Program-made: the position numbers and the translations under genes
Notes under the pieces: model-generated
The model's database searches: none
The model's input: only the letters and a program-made list of their open reading frames with translations
What the model was told of the DNA's origin: nothing
Source: Croceicoccus sp. Ery15
GTDB lineage: Bacteria > Pseudomonadota > Alphaproteobacteria > Sphingomonadales > Sphingomonadaceae
Direction of reading: 5' to 3'
Assembly: GCF_020985305.1 (NCBI RefSeq)
Contig: NZ_CP087588.1
Span: forward strand, 806,001-870,000
Length of the DNA: 64,000 bases
In this document: in pieces, positions 1 to 10,400 of the stretch
Layout: every line of letters begins with the position of its first letter
Numbering within the stretch: position 1 is the stretch's first letter

Positions 1-338
1 AGCTGGCGATCGACCATGGCCGCCTGTTCGGCATGGATGTGAACGACAATTTCCGCAGCTGGGACGACGATCTGATCGCCGGTTCGGTGCATCCGATCGA
101 ATTGTTCGAATTCTTCTACACGCTGCGCAAGAACAATTGGGAAGGCGTCTGGCAACTCGACCAGTTCCCCTTCCGCGAGGACAGCGTGGCGGCGGCCAAT
201 TCGGCGATCACTTTCCTGAAAGCGATCGAGACCGCGCTCGACCGGCTGGACTTTGAGGCCATGCGTGAGGCGCAGTCGCGCCATGACGCGGTGGCGGCGC
301 TGAATCTGGCGCGCAAAGCGCTGTTTTCGACCTTTTAA
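1..338 (+). CDS. TIM-barrel sugar isomerase/epimerase, C-terminal part
   Basis: The gene enters from the left edge of the window; the open frame begins before base 3 and ends at TAA 336-338. The visible ~111 residues include [12 protein letters not shown], then an acidic patch [10 protein letters not shown] and HPIELFEFF, the pattern of the last strands of xylose-isomerase-like TIM barrels, where His, Asp and Glu side chains hold the divalent metal. The closing ~50 residues are helical, as usual in this superfamily. It lies 11 bp upstream of the L-lactate dehydrogenase gene in the same direction, so it is probably part of the L-rhamnose operon and may act on L-rhamnose or a related deoxy sugar. 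The exact substrate cannot be read from this fragment. Confidence 0.7.
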   Translation, partial: LAIDHGRLFGMDVNDNFRSWDDDLIAGSVHPIELFEFFYTLRKNNWEGVWQLDQFPFREDSVAAANSAITFLKAIETALDRLDFEAMREAQSRHDAVAALNLARKALFSTF

Positions 339-349
339 AGGGCCGCAGC

Positions 350-1486
350 GTGATCATTTCCTCTGCCAATGACTTCAAGGAAGCCGCGCGCCGCCGCGTG
401 CCGCGCTTCCTGTTCGATTATGCCGACGGCGGCGCCTATGCAGAGCATACCATGCACCGCAATAGCGCCGATCTGGCCGAAATCGCGCTACGCCAGCGGG
501 TTCTGAAGGATGTCGCCAGCATCGACCTGAAAACGACCCTGTTCGGGCGCGAAATGGCCTTGCCGGTGGCGCTTGGCCCCGTCGGCATTTCGGGCATGTT
601 CGCCCGCCGCGGCGAGCTTCAGGCGGCACGCGCCGCGAAAAAGGCGGGCGTGCCGATGTGCCTGTCCACCGTCTCGATCTGCTCGATCGAAGAGGTGGCG
701 AAATGCGCCGATCCGTTCTGGTTCCAGCTTTACGTGATCCGCGACCGCGACTTCATGAAGGACCTGATCGCCCGCGCCAAGGCGGCAGGGGCAGAGGCGC
801 TGGTCTTCACGGTCGACATGCCGGTGCCGGGCGCGCGTTACCGGGACGCGCATTCAGGCATGTCCGGCCCCAATGCCGCGCTGCGCCGCTTTGTGCAGGC
901 CGCGTTCAAACCGCGATGGGCGTTCGATGTCGGGCTGTTCGGCCGTCCGCATATGCTGGGCAACCTGCTGCCCGTGCTGGGCAAGGATAGCGGGCTGAAC
1001 GATTACATGGGCTGGCTGGGCCGCAATTTCGATCCGTCTATCCAGTGGAAGGACCTCGACTGGATCAGGCAGGAATGGGACGGCCCGCTGATTATCAAGG
1101 GCATTCTGGACCCCGAAGACGCGCGCGAGGCGGCGGCCATCGGGGCCGATGGTATCGTCGTGTCGAACCATGGTGGCCGCCAGCTCGACGGCGTGTGGTC
1201 GAGCGCGCGGGCACTGCCCGCGATTGCCGATGCGGTGGCGGGCAGGCTGACGGTGCTGGCCGATGGCGGGGTGCGCAACGGGCTGGATGTGGTGCGCATG
1301 CTGGCGCTGGGCGCCGATGGCGTGCTGCTGGGTCGCGCATGGCTGTGGGCGCTGGCGGCGCAGGGAGAGGCTGGCGTGGCAAAGCTGCTGCAACTGATCG
1401 CTGCCGAGATGCATGTCGCCATGACGCTGACGGGTGTGAACCGGATCGACGCGATCGACCGCTCGATCCTTGCGGAGGCTGTGTGA
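350..1486 (+). CDS. lldD: FMN-dependent L-lactate dehydrogenase (LldD family)
   Basis: Oxidises L-lactate to pyruvate, passing electrons to the respiratory chain. The 378-residue protein (GTG start) is full length for the FMN-dependent alpha-hydroxyacid oxidase family. Visible active-site elements are Tyr24 in FDYADGG, Lys250 in PLIIKG and [10 protein letters not shown] at 272-281, where His274 is the proton acceptor and Arg277 binds the carboxylate; the phosphate-binding part follows as ADGGVRNG and GADGVLLGR. It overlaps the next gene by one base (TGATG). The neighbouring diketo-hydrolase pathway for L-rhamnose releases pyruvate plus L-lactate, so this enzyme fits as the consumer of that L-lactate. 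Related oxidases for mandelate or glycolate share the fold, but the context favours lactate. Confidence 0.9.
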   Translation: MIISSANDFKEAARRRVPRFLFDYADGGAYAEHTMHRNSADLAEIALRQRVLKDVASIDLKTTLFGREMALPVALGPVGISGMFARRGELQAARAAKKAGVPMCLSTVSICSIEEVAKCADPFWFQLYVIRDRDFMKDLIARAKAAGAEALVFTVDMPVPGARYRDAHSGMSGPNAALRRFVQAAFKPRWAFDVGLFGRPHMLGNLLPVLGKDSGLNDYMGWLGRNFDPSIQWKDLDWIRQEWDGPLIIKGILDPEDAREAAAIGADGIVVSNHGGRQLDGVWSSARALPAIADAVAGRLTVLADGGVRNGLDVVRMLALGADGVLLGRAWLWALAAQGEAGVAKLLQLIAAEMHVAMTLTGVNRIDAIDRSILAEAV

Positions 1487-2250
1487 TGCGGCTGCTTGAA
1501 GGAAAAATCGTGCTGGTGACCGGCGGGTCGACCGGCATCGGCAGGGCTACCGCCATCGGCGCGGCCCGCCATGGCGCGCATGTCGCCATCAATTACGCCT
1601 CCAGCGACGACAGGGCGCAAAGCTGCGTGGAAGAGATCGAGGCGCTGGGTCAGCGCGCCATTGCGGTAAAGGGCGATGTGGCCGATCCGGCAACAGCGGG
1701 TGAGTTCGTGTCCCGCGCAGTCGAGGCGTTCGGGCGGGTCGATGTGATGGTGTCCAACGCGGGCATCTGCCCGTTCCACGCCTTTCTCGACATGCCGGTC
1801 GAAACTGTGGACCGCACCTTCCGCGTCAATCTTCACGGCGCCTATTACATGGTGCAGGCCGCTGCCCGACAGATGGTCCATCAGGGCGAGGGCGGGGCTA
1901 TCGTTGCCGTCTCGTCGATCAGCGCGCTGGTGGGGGGCGAATTCCAGACCCATTACACGCCGACCAAGGCGGGCGTCCATTCGCTGATGCAGTCGGCGGC
2001 GATCGCGCTGGGCAAGCATGGGATCCGTTGCAATTCGGTTCTGCCAGGCACGATCCTGACCGAGATCAACAAGGACGATCTGGCCGACGCGGAAAAGCGC
2101 GATTATATGGAAAGCCGCACGCCGCTGGGCCGTCTGGGCCAGCCAGAGGATCTGGCGGGGCCGATCGTGTTTCTTGCTTCCGACATGGCGGATTATGTCA
2201 CCGGAGCGGCATTGCTCGTCGATGGCGGCATGTTCGTGAACCTGCAATGA
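1486..2250 (+). CDS. L-rhamnose 1-dehydrogenase (SDR), first pathway step
   Basis: A 254-residue classical short-chain dehydrogenase. It has the cofactor motif TGGSTGIG at 12-19, NAG at 91-93, catalytic Ser144 and the Tyr157-x3-Lys161 pair (YTPTK). It most resembles bacterial L-rhamnose 1-dehydrogenases (LRA1 type), which oxidise L-rhamnose to L-rhamnono-lactone with NAD(P)+. Asn37 rather than an acidic residue follows the second strand (VAINYAS), which suggests that NADP can be used. Its stop overlaps the start of the next gene as ATGA. All other enzymes of the route to pyruvate and L-lactate follow within 5 kb, which makes the substrate call much stronger than sequence alone would. Confidence 0.85.
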   Translation: MRLLEGKIVLVTGGSTGIGRATAIGAARHGAHVAINYASSDDRAQSCVEEIEALGQRAIAVKGDVADPATAGEFVSRAVEAFGRVDVMVSNAGICPFHAFLDMPVETVDRTFRVNLHGAYYMVQAAARQMVHQGEGGAIVAVSSISALVGGEFQTHYTPTKAGVHSLMQSAAIALGKHGIRCNSVLPGTILTEINKDDLADAEKRDYMESRTPLGRLGQPEDLAGPIVFLASDMADYVTGAALLVDGGMFVNLQ

Positions 2251-3635
2251 TCGGACGGCACGTCCTTTGGTCGGCCGCTGCCGCCGCGCTTTCGTTCTCG
2301 CCGGTTGCCCTGGCGAACGAGCGTCCTGCAACGCTATCGGTTTCGGAAAACCAGCGCTTTCTGGAAGCAGGCGGCGAGCCGTTCTTCTGGATGGGCGACA
2401 CCGCGTGGCTGCTGCTCAGCCGTCTGAACCGCGAAGAGACCGAGCATTACCTGGCCACGCGTCAGGCGCAGGGTTTCAATGTGGTGCAGGTGATGATCCT
2501 GCACACCGCGCAGATGGAAAGCCGCAACGGATCGCCCGCATTGATTGATGACGATCCGGGACGGCCCCTGACGACACCGGGTGCGGACCCTGCGAAAGCG
2601 GGGGAGTATGATTACTGGGACCACCTTGACTGGGTGGTCGAACGCGCGGCCGCGCACGGCATCTATCTCGCTATGGTGCCCGCATGGGGCGACATCGCCG
2701 ACCAGCGCGTGTTGAATTTCGAAAACGCGGGCAGCTATGGCCGGTTTCTGGCCGAACGTTATGGCGACAAGCCCAATGTGATCTGGCTCAACGGCGGCGA
2801 CACGCGGGCCGAGAACCGGACAAAGGTCTGGGAAGAGCTGGGCAGCACGATCAAGCGCATTGCGCCCGACCAGCTGATGACCTTTCACCCGATCGGCCGG
2901 ACGGCATCGTCGTGGCAATATCACGAAGCGCCATGGCTGGATTTTAACATGTTCCAGTCGGGCCATCGCTCCTATGCGCAGGAAGGGCCGCATGCCCGTG
3001 CCGAGGATAACTGGCGCTATGTGGCCGAAGATTATGGGCGCACGCCGGTCAAGCCGACCATCGATGGCGAGCCGTCCTATGAGAATATCCCGCACGGGCT
3101 GCATGAAGAAAACCAGCCCCGCTGGCAGGCCGAAGATGCGCGCCGCTATGCGTGGTGGGCGGTTATGGCGGGCGCGTTCGGCCACACCTATGGCGAGAAC
3201 AATGTCATGCAGATGTATGTCGCAGGCGCACCGACCGCGAATTTCGAGGCGGATACGCGCTGGGACAAGGCACTGCTCGCCCCCGGGGCGTTGCAGATGC
3301 ATCATTTGCGCGCGCTGATCGAGGCCTATCCGATGCTGGAACGCGTTCCCGACCAGTCGCTGATCGTCGATAACGGCATCCGATACGGCCGTGTTCTGGC
3401 CAGTCGCGGCGAAGGCTATCTGTTTGCCTATAGCTATACCGGCGCCCCCTTTACCGTGTCGATGGGCAAGACGCGCGGCGATCAGCTCCGTGCCCGCTGG
3501 TATTCGCCGCGCGACGGCAGCTGGCAGACCATCGGACGGATCCGCAACAGCGGCACCCGCCTGTTCGACCCGCCCGGCGAAACGGCCAACGGCAATGACT
3601 GGGTTCTGGTGATCGACGAAGGAAACGGGGCATGA
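2247..3635 (+). CDS. Secreted apiosidase-like glycoside hydrolase (DUF4038, GH140-like)
   Basis: A 462-residue exported protein with an N-terminal signal peptide ending near ALA-NE (residue 23). The DUF4038 (apiosidase-like) domain begins with [12 protein letters not shown] and contains [11 protein letters not shown] with Asp185 and TIDGEPSYE with Glu275. These sit close to where GH140 enzymes carry their catalytic Asp/Glu pair. The last ~90 residues form a small beta-domain typical of this architecture ([16 protein letters not shown] then SPRDGSW). GH140 members release D-apiose from rhamnogalacturonan II; other DUF4038 proteins have unknown targets. It sits between two L-rhamnose catabolic genes with ATGA overlaps on both sides, so it is translated with them. 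The substrate is inferred. Confidence 0.75.
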   Translation: MIGRHVLWSAAAAALSFSPVALANERPATLSVSENQRFLEAGGEPFFWMGDTAWLLLSRLNREETEHYLATRQAQGFNVVQVMILHTAQMESRNGSPALIDDDPGRPLTTPGADPAKAGEYDYWDHLDWVVERAAAHGIYLAMVPAWGDIADQRVLNFENAGSYGRFLAERYGDKPNVIWLNGGDTRAENRTKVWEELGSTIKRIAPDQLMTFHPIGRTASSWQYHEAPWLDFNMFQSGHRSYAQEGPHARAEDNWRYVAEDYGRTPVKPTIDGEPSYENIPHGLHEENQPRWQAEDARRYAWWAVMAGAFGHTYGENNVMQMYVAGAPTANFEADTRWDKALLAPGALQMHHLRALIEAYPMLERVPDQSLIVDNGIRYGRVLASRGEGYLFAYSYTGAPFTVSMGKTRGDQLRARWYSPRDGSWQTIGRIRNSGTRLFDPPGETANGNDWVLVIDEGNGA

Positions 3636-4840
3636 GCGTGACCTCTTTCAAAGGCCTACCGAAGATCAAACACGTTCGTGCGTATGTGGCGCGCGGGGCT
3701 GGTGCGGATTACCATGACCAGGGGGCTGGTCACTGGATCGACGATCATATTGCGACGCCGATGTCGCGTTATCCGGACTATCGCCAGTCGCGGCAGAGTT
3801 TCGGGATCAATGTGCTGGGCACGTTGGTGGTGGAGCTTGAAGCCGAGGACGGGACGATCGGTTTTGCGGTGACGACGGGCGGTGAGCCTGCGTGTTTTAT
3901 CGTCGAAAAGCATCTGTCGCGTTTCCTGATCGGCCGCAGCCCTGCGGAATACGAGAAGATCTGGGACCAGATGTATTTCTCGAGCCAGTATTACGGGCGC
4001 AAGGGGCTGGTGGTGAACGCCATCTCGGGCGTGGACCTTGCGATCTGGGATTTGCTGGGCAAGCTGCGCGGCGAGCCGGTGTATCACATGCTGGGCGGCG
4101 CGGTGCGCGACGAATTGCAGTTCTATGCCACTGGCGCGCGGCCCGATCTGGCCAAGGACATGGGCTTTATCGGCGGCAAGCTGCCGCTGCACCACGGCCC
4201 TGCCGAAGGGCTGGAGGGGATGGAGAAGAACATCGCCCTTCTGGCCGACATGCGCAGCAAGTGCGGCGACGATTTCTGGCTGATGTACGATTGCTGGATG
4301 TCGCTCGACATCGATTACGCGACGCGTCTGGCGCACCGTGCGTGGGACGAATGCGGGCTGAAGTGGATCGAGGAGGCACTGAGCCCCGACGATTACTGGG
4401 GCTATGCCGCGCTGAAGAAGAACGCGCCCAAGGGGCTGCTGGTGACCACGGGCGAGCACGAGGCGACGCGCTGGGGTTTCCGCATGCTGATGGACATGGA
4501 CTGCTGCGACATCATCCAGCCCGATGTGGGCTGGTGCGGCGGCGTGACCGAACTGATCAAGATCGCGAACTATGCCGACAGCCGCGGCGTAATGATGGTG
4601 CCGCACGGATCGAGCGTTTACAGCTATCACTTCGTCATCACGCGCCACAACTCGCCCTTTGCCGAGTTCCTGATGATGCATCCCGGGCCGAGCGAGGTGG
4701 TGCCGATGTTCGCGCCGCAATTGCTGGGCGAGCCGGTGCCGGTGAACGGGCGCATCCGCGCCAGCGAGCTTGACCGGCCGGGCTTTGGCGTGACGCTCAA
4801 CCCGGAAATCGCGCTGCACCGGCCCTTTCCCAACGACTGA
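3632..4840 (+). CDS. rhmD: L-rhamnonate dehydratase
   Basis: Enolase-superfamily enzyme of 402 residues that dehydrates L-rhamnonate to 2-keto-3-deoxy-L-rhamnonate (L-KDR). The N-terminal stretch with [14 protein letters not shown] is characteristic of rhamnonate dehydratases and covers the active site. The barrel carries metal ligands in [15 protein letters not shown] and TTGEHEAT, then the [11 protein letters not shown] strand and VPHGSS, which supply the Asp-His dyad. Length and motif order match the family closely. It overlaps the upstream glycosidase by 4 bp and is followed 39 bp later by the hydrolase gene. Among the enolase paralogues in this window this one is complete and canonical, unlike the one at 14855-16012. 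Confidence 0.93.
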   Translation: MSVTSFKGLPKIKHVRAYVARGAGADYHDQGAGHWIDDHIATPMSRYPDYRQSRQSFGINVLGTLVVELEAEDGTIGFAVTTGGEPACFIVEKHLSRFLIGRSPAEYEKIWDQMYFSSQYYGRKGLVVNAISGVDLAIWDLLGKLRGEPVYHMLGGAVRDELQFYATGARPDLAKDMGFIGGKLPLHHGPAEGLEGMEKNIALLADMRSKCGDDFWLMYDCWMSLDIDYATRLAHRAWDECGLKWIEEALSPDDYWGYAALKKNAPKGLLVTTGEHEATRWGFRMLMDMDCCDIIQPDVGWCGGVTELIKIANYADSRGVMMVPHGSSVYSYHFVITRHNSPFAEFLMMHPGPSEVVPMFAPQLLGEPVPVNGRIRASELDRPGFGVTLNPEIALHRPFPND

Positions 4841-4879
4841 CTGGCCCAACGACTGATATTTGAACGAGGACCCATTCCC

Positions 4880-5731
4880 ATGAAACTGTGCAGATACGGC
4901 AATCCCGGCGCCGAAAAGCCCGGCCTGATCGATGCGGACGGCAAGATCCGCGACCTGTCGGCCCATGTGGCCGATATCGGACCCGACGCGCTGGGCGCCG
5001 GTGCGCTGGCAAAGCTGGCCGCGATCGACCCGGCCTCGCTGCCGCTGGTCGAAGGCGATGTACGCTATGGTCCCTGCGTTGGCGGCACGCGCCAGTTCGT
5101 GGCGATCGGCCTCAACTATGCCGACCATGCCGCCGAATCGAACCTGCCGATCCCCGAAGAGCCGGTGGTGTTCCAGAAATGGGTCAGCTGCATCCAGGGG
5201 CCGAACGATCCGGTGACGATCCCGAAGGATTCGAAGAAGACCGACTGGGAAGTCGAGCTGGGCATCGTGATCGGGACCGAGGCGTCCTATGTGTCCGAGG
5301 GGGATGCGCTGGATTACGTGGCGGGCTATTGCGTGATCAACGACGTGTCCGAACGCCACTGGCAGACCGAGCGCGGCGCGACCTGGGACAAGGGCAAGGG
5401 CTTTCCCACGTTCGGCCCCGTCGGCCCGTGGATGGTAACCGCCGACGAGGTGGGCGATCCGCAGCAGCTGTCGATGTGGCTGGAAGTCAACGGCAAGCGC
5501 GTGCAGGACGGGTCGACCTCGACCATGATCTTCACCGTGGCGCATATCGTGTCCTATCTCTCGCAGTTCATGGTGCTGCTGCCCGGCGACATCATCACCA
5601 CCGGCACGCCCCCGGGCGTAGGCATGGGCCAGCAGCCCGAGCCCTGGTATCTGAAGGCGGGCGACGTCGTCGAACTGGGCATCGAAAAGCTGGGCCGCCA
5701 GCGCCAGGACTTTGTGGCGCATCAGGCATGA
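4880..5731 (+). CDS. 2,4-diketo-3-deoxy-L-rhamnonate hydrolase (FAH family)
   Basis: A 283-residue fumarylacetoacetate-hydrolase-fold enzyme. It shows the N-terminal cap, then GLNYADHAAES, the metal site WEVELGIVIG (Glu124, Glu126), NDVSERHWQ with Asp155, and GTPPGVGMG near the end. In the L-rhamnose diketo-hydrolase route the LRA6-type member cleaves 2,4-diketo-3-deoxy-L-rhamnonate to pyruvate and L-lactate. FAH proteins are promiscuous as a family, so the call rests on the direct neighbours: rhamnonate dehydratase upstream and the KDR dehydrogenase-type SDR overlapping its 3' end by 4 bp. L-lactate as product explains lldD in the same operon. Confidence 0.87.
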   Translation: MKLCRYGNPGAEKPGLIDADGKIRDLSAHVADIGPDALGAGALAKLAAIDPASLPLVEGDVRYGPCVGGTRQFVAIGLNYADHAAESNLPIPEEPVVFQKWVSCIQGPNDPVTIPKDSKKTDWEVELGIVIGTEASYVSEGDALDYVAGYCVINDVSERHWQTERGATWDKGKGFPTFGPVGPWMVTADEVGDPQQLSMWLEVNGKRVQDGSTSTMIFTVAHIVSYLSQFMVLLPGDIITTGTPPGVGMGQQPEPWYLKAGDVVELGIEKLGRQRQDFVAHQA

Positions 5732-6477
5732 GCGGTTTTGCAGGACGCTTCGAAGGGCGCTGCGCCGTCGTAACCGGCGGCGCGTCGGGCCTTGGCAAGG
5801 CCGTCGCGCAGCGCATCGTGGCCGAAGGCGGCCGCGTGGCGCTGTGGGACATCGGCGCGGATGCGCTGGCCGCCGCAAAGGCCGAGACCGGCGCGCACGA
5901 TACGCAAACGCTTGACGTGTCGGACGCCGCTCAGGTGGCCGCGGCCGCCGCGGCCAGCCATGCGGCGCTGGGGCGGGTCGATATTCTGGTCTGTTCGGCG
6001 GGCATCACGGGCGCGACCGCGCCGGTGCATGAATATCCGGTCGACAGCTGGCTGCGCGTGTTCGACATCAATGTGAACGGGCTGTTCTATTGCAACCGCG
6101 CGCTGGTGCCGATGATGCTGGCGAACGGCTATGGCCGGATCGTCAATGTGGCATCGGTCGCGGGCAAGGAAGGCAATCCCAACGCCAGCGCCTATTCCGC
6201 GTCGAAGGCGGCGGTGATCGGCCTGACCAAGTCGCTGGGCAAGGAACTGGCCGGACAGGGCGTGATCGCCAATGCGCTGACCCCTGCCACCTTCGAAAGC
6301 CCGATCCTGGCGCAGCTGCCGCAAAGCCAGGTCGATTACATGCGTTCCAAGATCCCGATGGGCCGTCTGGGCGAAATTGCCGAAAGCGCCGCCATGGTCT
6401 GCTTCATGGCCAGCGAGGAGTGCAGTTTTACCACCGCGTCGACCTTCGACACATCGGGCGGGCGCACCACCTTCTGA
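5728..6477 (+). CDS. 2-keto-3-deoxy-L-rhamnonate 4-dehydrogenase (SDR)
   Basis: A 249-residue short-chain dehydrogenase. The Rossmann motif TGGASGLG lies at 16-23, Asp41 after strand 2 (LWDIGAD) points to NAD, and the catalytic residues are Ser143, Tyr156 and Lys160 (YSASK). LRA5-type enzymes oxidise C4 of L-KDR to give 2,4-diketo-3-deoxy-L-rhamnonate, the substrate of the hydrolase encoded just upstream with an ATGA overlap. Coupled translation of this pair supports the role. The C-terminus SGGRTTF differs from the usual DGG ending of many SDRs. Specificity for L-KDR rather than L-KDF is inferred from the rest of the operon. Confidence 0.85.
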   Translation: MSGFAGRFEGRCAVVTGGASGLGKAVAQRIVAEGGRVALWDIGADALAAAKAETGAHDTQTLDVSDAAQVAAAAAASHAALGRVDILVCSAGITGATAPVHEYPVDSWLRVFDINVNGLFYCNRALVPMMLANGYGRIVNVASVAGKEGNPNASAYSASKAAVIGLTKSLGKELAGQGVIANALTPATFESPILAQLPQSQVDYMRSKIPMGRLGEIAESAAMVCFMASEECSFTTASTFDTSGGRTTF

Positions 6478-6494
6478 TCCGGAGCCCGTAACGC

Positions 6495-7448
6495 ATGTCC
6501 AAACGCCCCGCATCCCGGCCCGTTCTGGTCGATCCGCACGTCCATCTGTGGGACCTGTCGCATATCCGCTATCCGTGGCTGACGCCGCCTTTCGATACGG
6601 ATAATCCCAATGGCAGCGTCGAACCGATCGCCGTCGACTATCCGCTCGATGCCTATCTGGCGGATGCGGGCGGCCAGGATGACGGCCAGGATGAGGGGCA
6701 GGGCTGGGACGTGCGGGGCATCGTGCATATCGATGCCGGTGCGCATGCGGACGATGCGCTGAAGGAAACGCATTGGCTGCAGGCCATGGCCGACGCGCGC
6801 GGCCTGCCCAGCGGCATCGTCGCCTTTGCCGCATTGCACGAGGACGGGGTGGAAGGCCTGCTGGAACGGCACGCCGCCCACCCCAATGTCCGCGGCATCC
6901 GCCACATCATCAACTGGCACCCCGATCCCGCGCGCAGCTATGGCGGAGAGGATCTGACCCTGCTGCCCGTATGGGAACGCGGCTTTGCGCTGCTGGCCCG
7001 CCATGGGCTCAGCTTCGACCTGCAGCTCTATCCCGGGCAAATGGCGCATATGGCCGCACTGATCGCGCGCCATCCCGACGTGCAGGTGATCGTCAACCAT
7101 ACCGGCATGGCAATCCCCTCTGATCCCAAGGGATGGGACATTTGGCGCAAGGGCATGCAGGTCCTTGCCGCGCTGCCCAATGTCGCAGTCAAAATCTCGG
7201 GCATGGGCTTTACCTATCGCCCCTGGACCACCGATCTGGTCCGCCCCTATGTGCTGGAAACCATCGAAACATTCGGCACAAACCGCGCGATGTTCGCCAG
7301 CAACTTTCCCACCGACAAGCTCTTCGACAGCTTCCAGGCACACTTCAATGCCTACGACACCATCACCCGGCAATTCTCCCAAACAGAACGACACGCATTG
7401 TTCGCTCAAAATGCAAACCGTCTCTACCGGTTGGGGTTAAATATTTAA
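6495..7448 (+). CDS. L-rhamnono-1,4-lactonase (amidohydrolase family 2)
   Basis: A 317-residue TIM-barrel amidohydrolase with the first metal motif DPHVHLWD (His15, His17) directly at the N-terminus, then IRHIINWHPDP, SFDLQLYP and VIVNHTGM. The terminal strand reads MFASNFPTDK, where many amidohydrolases have SDWP; an Asn in this place is common in sugar-lactonase members. It would hydrolyse L-rhamnono-lactone to L-rhamnonate, linking the dehydrogenase at 1486 to the dehydratase at 3632. It is the seventh gene of the operon, 17 bp after the SDR and 5 bp before the rhamnosidase. Lactonases for L-fuconate or galactonate are close relatives. Confidence 0.83.
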   Translation: MSKRPASRPVLVDPHVHLWDLSHIRYPWLTPPFDTDNPNGSVEPIAVDYPLDAYLADAGGQDDGQDEGQGWDVRGIVHIDAGAHADDALKETHWLQAMADARGLPSGIVAFAALHEDGVEGLLERHAAHPNVRGIRHIINWHPDPARSYGGEDLTLLPVWERGFALLARHGLSFDLQLYPGQMAHMAALIARHPDVQVIVNHTGMAIPSDPKGWDIWRKGMQVLAALPNVAVKISGMGFTYRPWTTDLVRPYVLETIETFGTNRAMFASNFPTDKLFDSFQAHFNAYDTITRQFSQTERHALFAQNANRLYRLGLNI

Positions 7449-7453
7449 GATAT

Positions 7454-10400
7454 ATGCTGATTATCGATCTTCGCGCCGAATATATCGTCGAACTTCTGGG
7501 GACGCAGGAGCGTCATCCTCGCCTGTCATGGCGGATGGAAAGCGCGCGAGAGGGCAGCATGCAGCGCGCCTATCGCATTCGCGCCGCGACCAGTGCGCAA
7601 GCTTTGTCCGGCGGGCCGCTGCATTGGGATAGCGGAACGGTCGAAACGGCGCAAAGCTTCGATATCCGCTATGACGGTCCGCCATTGCAATGCGGCCAGC
7701 GCATCTGGTGGCAGGTCGAGGTCACCGACGACGCAGGCGAAACTACCGTTTCCGGGGCAAGCTGGTTCGAAGGCGGCCTGATGGACCCTGCCGACTGGCA
7801 GGCAGGCTGGATCGTGGCCGAGGATGAGAAGGCCGCCGCCGACCGCGCGGCAGGGATTCCGTGGGTATGGAGCGAAACCGCGCTTGACCCGCGACCCCAT
7901 GCGTTCCGGATCGATTTTGACGCACCAGCGGACATGACTGACTGCGAAATCATGGTTTCGGGCAAGGATCATTTGCGCGGCGTCTGGATCAATGGGGAGG
8001 CGTGCCAACCCGAATGGCCGATCGGTTGGGACAGCCATTTGCCGTTCTGGGGCGTGTTGGGGCGCTATTCCGGCGCCACTAAGCCCGGCAGAAACCGCAT
8101 TTGCGCGCTGGTTGAGGCAGATACGGAAGGGTTTTTTCCCGTCGATGGCGGCGCATTTGCGGCATTGATCCGCATCCGGCGCGCTGATGGCAGCGTGGAG
8201 CGGCTGACCGGCGAGCAATGGCAGGTTTTGCCCGATCCACCGCAAGACTGGCGCGATGCTGACGGGGATGCGGGCTGGCGCGATGTCGTGCCGAGCACGA
8301 GCTGGGCGCAGAATTATCCGCGTTCCAGCGAGCCCGCCATGATGCTGCGCCGCGAGTTCACACCGCGTGCGCCGGTGGTATCGGCACGGCTCTATGCGAC
8401 GGCGCTGGGCGCCTATCACGCGACGATCAATGGCAAGCCGGTATCGGACGCCTGTCTTGCGCCCGAAATCACGGTCGCCAGCGACCATGTGCTGACGCAG
8501 GCCTATGATGTCACCGGCCTGATCGAAAGCGGCGCAAATGCGATCGGCGCTTTGGTCGGCGATGGCTGGTATGCCAGCCCGTTCGGCTGGCGGATCGAGC
8601 GGTATGGTTTCGGTCCGCCGCCGCGCCGTTTCAGCGCCATGTTGCGCCTCGATTACTCCGACGGCAGCAGCGAAATCGTGGCAACGGGAGAGGGGTGGAA
8701 ATCTGCCGTTTCCTCCATTCTGAAATCCGAAATCTATGACGGCGAAACCCGCGATGCTCGTCTGGAGCAGCCGGGTTGGAACTGCGCCGGTTTCGACGAT
8801 AGCCAATGGGCCGATGCGCCATTGGGCGATGTGCCCGATACGCGGCTTGTGGCGCAGACCGCGCCTGCATTGAAGCATACGCGTAGCCTGCGCCCCGCAT
8901 CGATCAGCAAGCCGGTCGAAGGCCGCTATGTCCTCGATTTCGGGCAGAATTTTTCGGGCTGTGTGCGAATCGAGGTGGCGGGGCCGAGAGGGACCGAAAT
9001 CGCGCTGCGCTTTGCCGAATTGCTGAACGATGACGGCACGGCGGACCAGTCCAACCTGCGCCTTGCATGGGCGACCGACCGATTCATCCTTGCGGGCGAG
9101 GGGGTAGAGAGCTTCGAGCCCCGCTTTACCTATCACGGGTTCCGCTATGTCGAGATCGAGGGCTGGCCCGGCGTGCTGGACCCCGACGCGGTCGAGGGAA
9201 TCGTCGTGCACAGTGCCTGCCGCGAAACGGGCGAGATGCAGTTTCCCGATGCGCCGCTGCTACAACGCATCTGGAATAATGCATTGTGGAGCCAGCGCAG
9301 CAATTTCTTTGCCGTTCCCACCGATTGCCCCCAACGCGACGAGCGCATGGGCTGGATGGGCGATATTCAGGTCTTTCTGGACGCGGCGGCGTTCAATATG
9401 GAAGTCGATCCCTTCATCCGCCGATTTTTGCTGGAGGCGCGTGCCGCGCAGCGCGATGACGGGGCCTATCCGATCGTCGTGCCGCAACCGCAATCGTTTC
9501 CCGATGTCGCCACCGCCGGGTGGAGCGAGGCGGGGATTATCCTGCCGTGGCAGTTGTGGCAGCGATATGGCGACACTGCCGTTATCGACGAGAACTGGGA
9601 CGCGATGGTCCGCTGGATGGACCATCTGGAACGGCATAATCCCGATCTGGTGTGGCGCAACGAGCGCGGTCTGGATCTGGGCGATTGGCTATCAGTCGAT
9701 GCGATCCAGCCTGACGATGAAACAACGCCGCGCGTGCTGTGCGCCACGGCCTATTGGGCATGGTCGGCGCAACTGCTGGCCGAAATGGCACGGGCCACGG
9801 GGCGGGACGGCGATGCCGCGCGTTTCGCGGCGCTGCGCGAAGCCATCGGTGCAGGCTATGCGGCGGAATTCGTCGCTAACGACGGAAAATGCGGTAATGG
9901 CAGTCAGACCGGTCAGGTCCTGTCACTGGCCTTTGACCTTGTGCCGGAAACGCGGCGCGCCAAGGCGGCAGCCTTGCTGGCTGCCGATATACGTTCGCGC
10001 GGTATGACGCTGTCGACCGGCTTTCTCGGTACGCCCTATCTGCTGGATGTGCTGGTCGATGCGGGGCTGATGGAGGAGGTGTCGGGCCTGCTTTTGCAGA
10101 CGGCCTATCCCAGCTGGGGCTATATGCCGCGGCAGGGCGCGACGACGGTTTGGGAACGCTGGAACGGCGATACCGGCGATCTGGCGATGAACAGCTATAA
10201 CCATTACGCCTTCGGCGCTGTGGTCGGATTTTTCTATCGCCGCCTGGCCGGGATCGCCCCTGCCGCACCGGGGTTCGCGCGGATCGCGGTGCGTCCCGTG
10301 TGGCTTCCCGATGTGGGCCGCGTTTCGGCGCGATACGATTCTATCATGGGCCGGATCGAGGCGGCGACCGATGGTGACGGGGAAGGGCTGAAAAGCCTGT

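Noticed and set aside
3656..5878. 740-codon open frame on the minus strand
   Set aside because: It lies opposite rhamnonate dehydratase, the FAH hydrolase and part of the SDR, all with strong family motifs. Long antisense frames are expected in GC-rich DNA, and no family pattern or ribosome site supports it.
7133..7453. N-terminal extension of the rhamnosidase frame
   Set aside because: It runs inside the 3' part of the lactonase gene in another frame, lacks family similarity, and ATG 7454 directly follows the lactonase stop.
7526..9211. 561-codon open frame on the minus strand
   Set aside because: Complete shadow of the GH78 gene, whose catalytic motifs are unambiguous.
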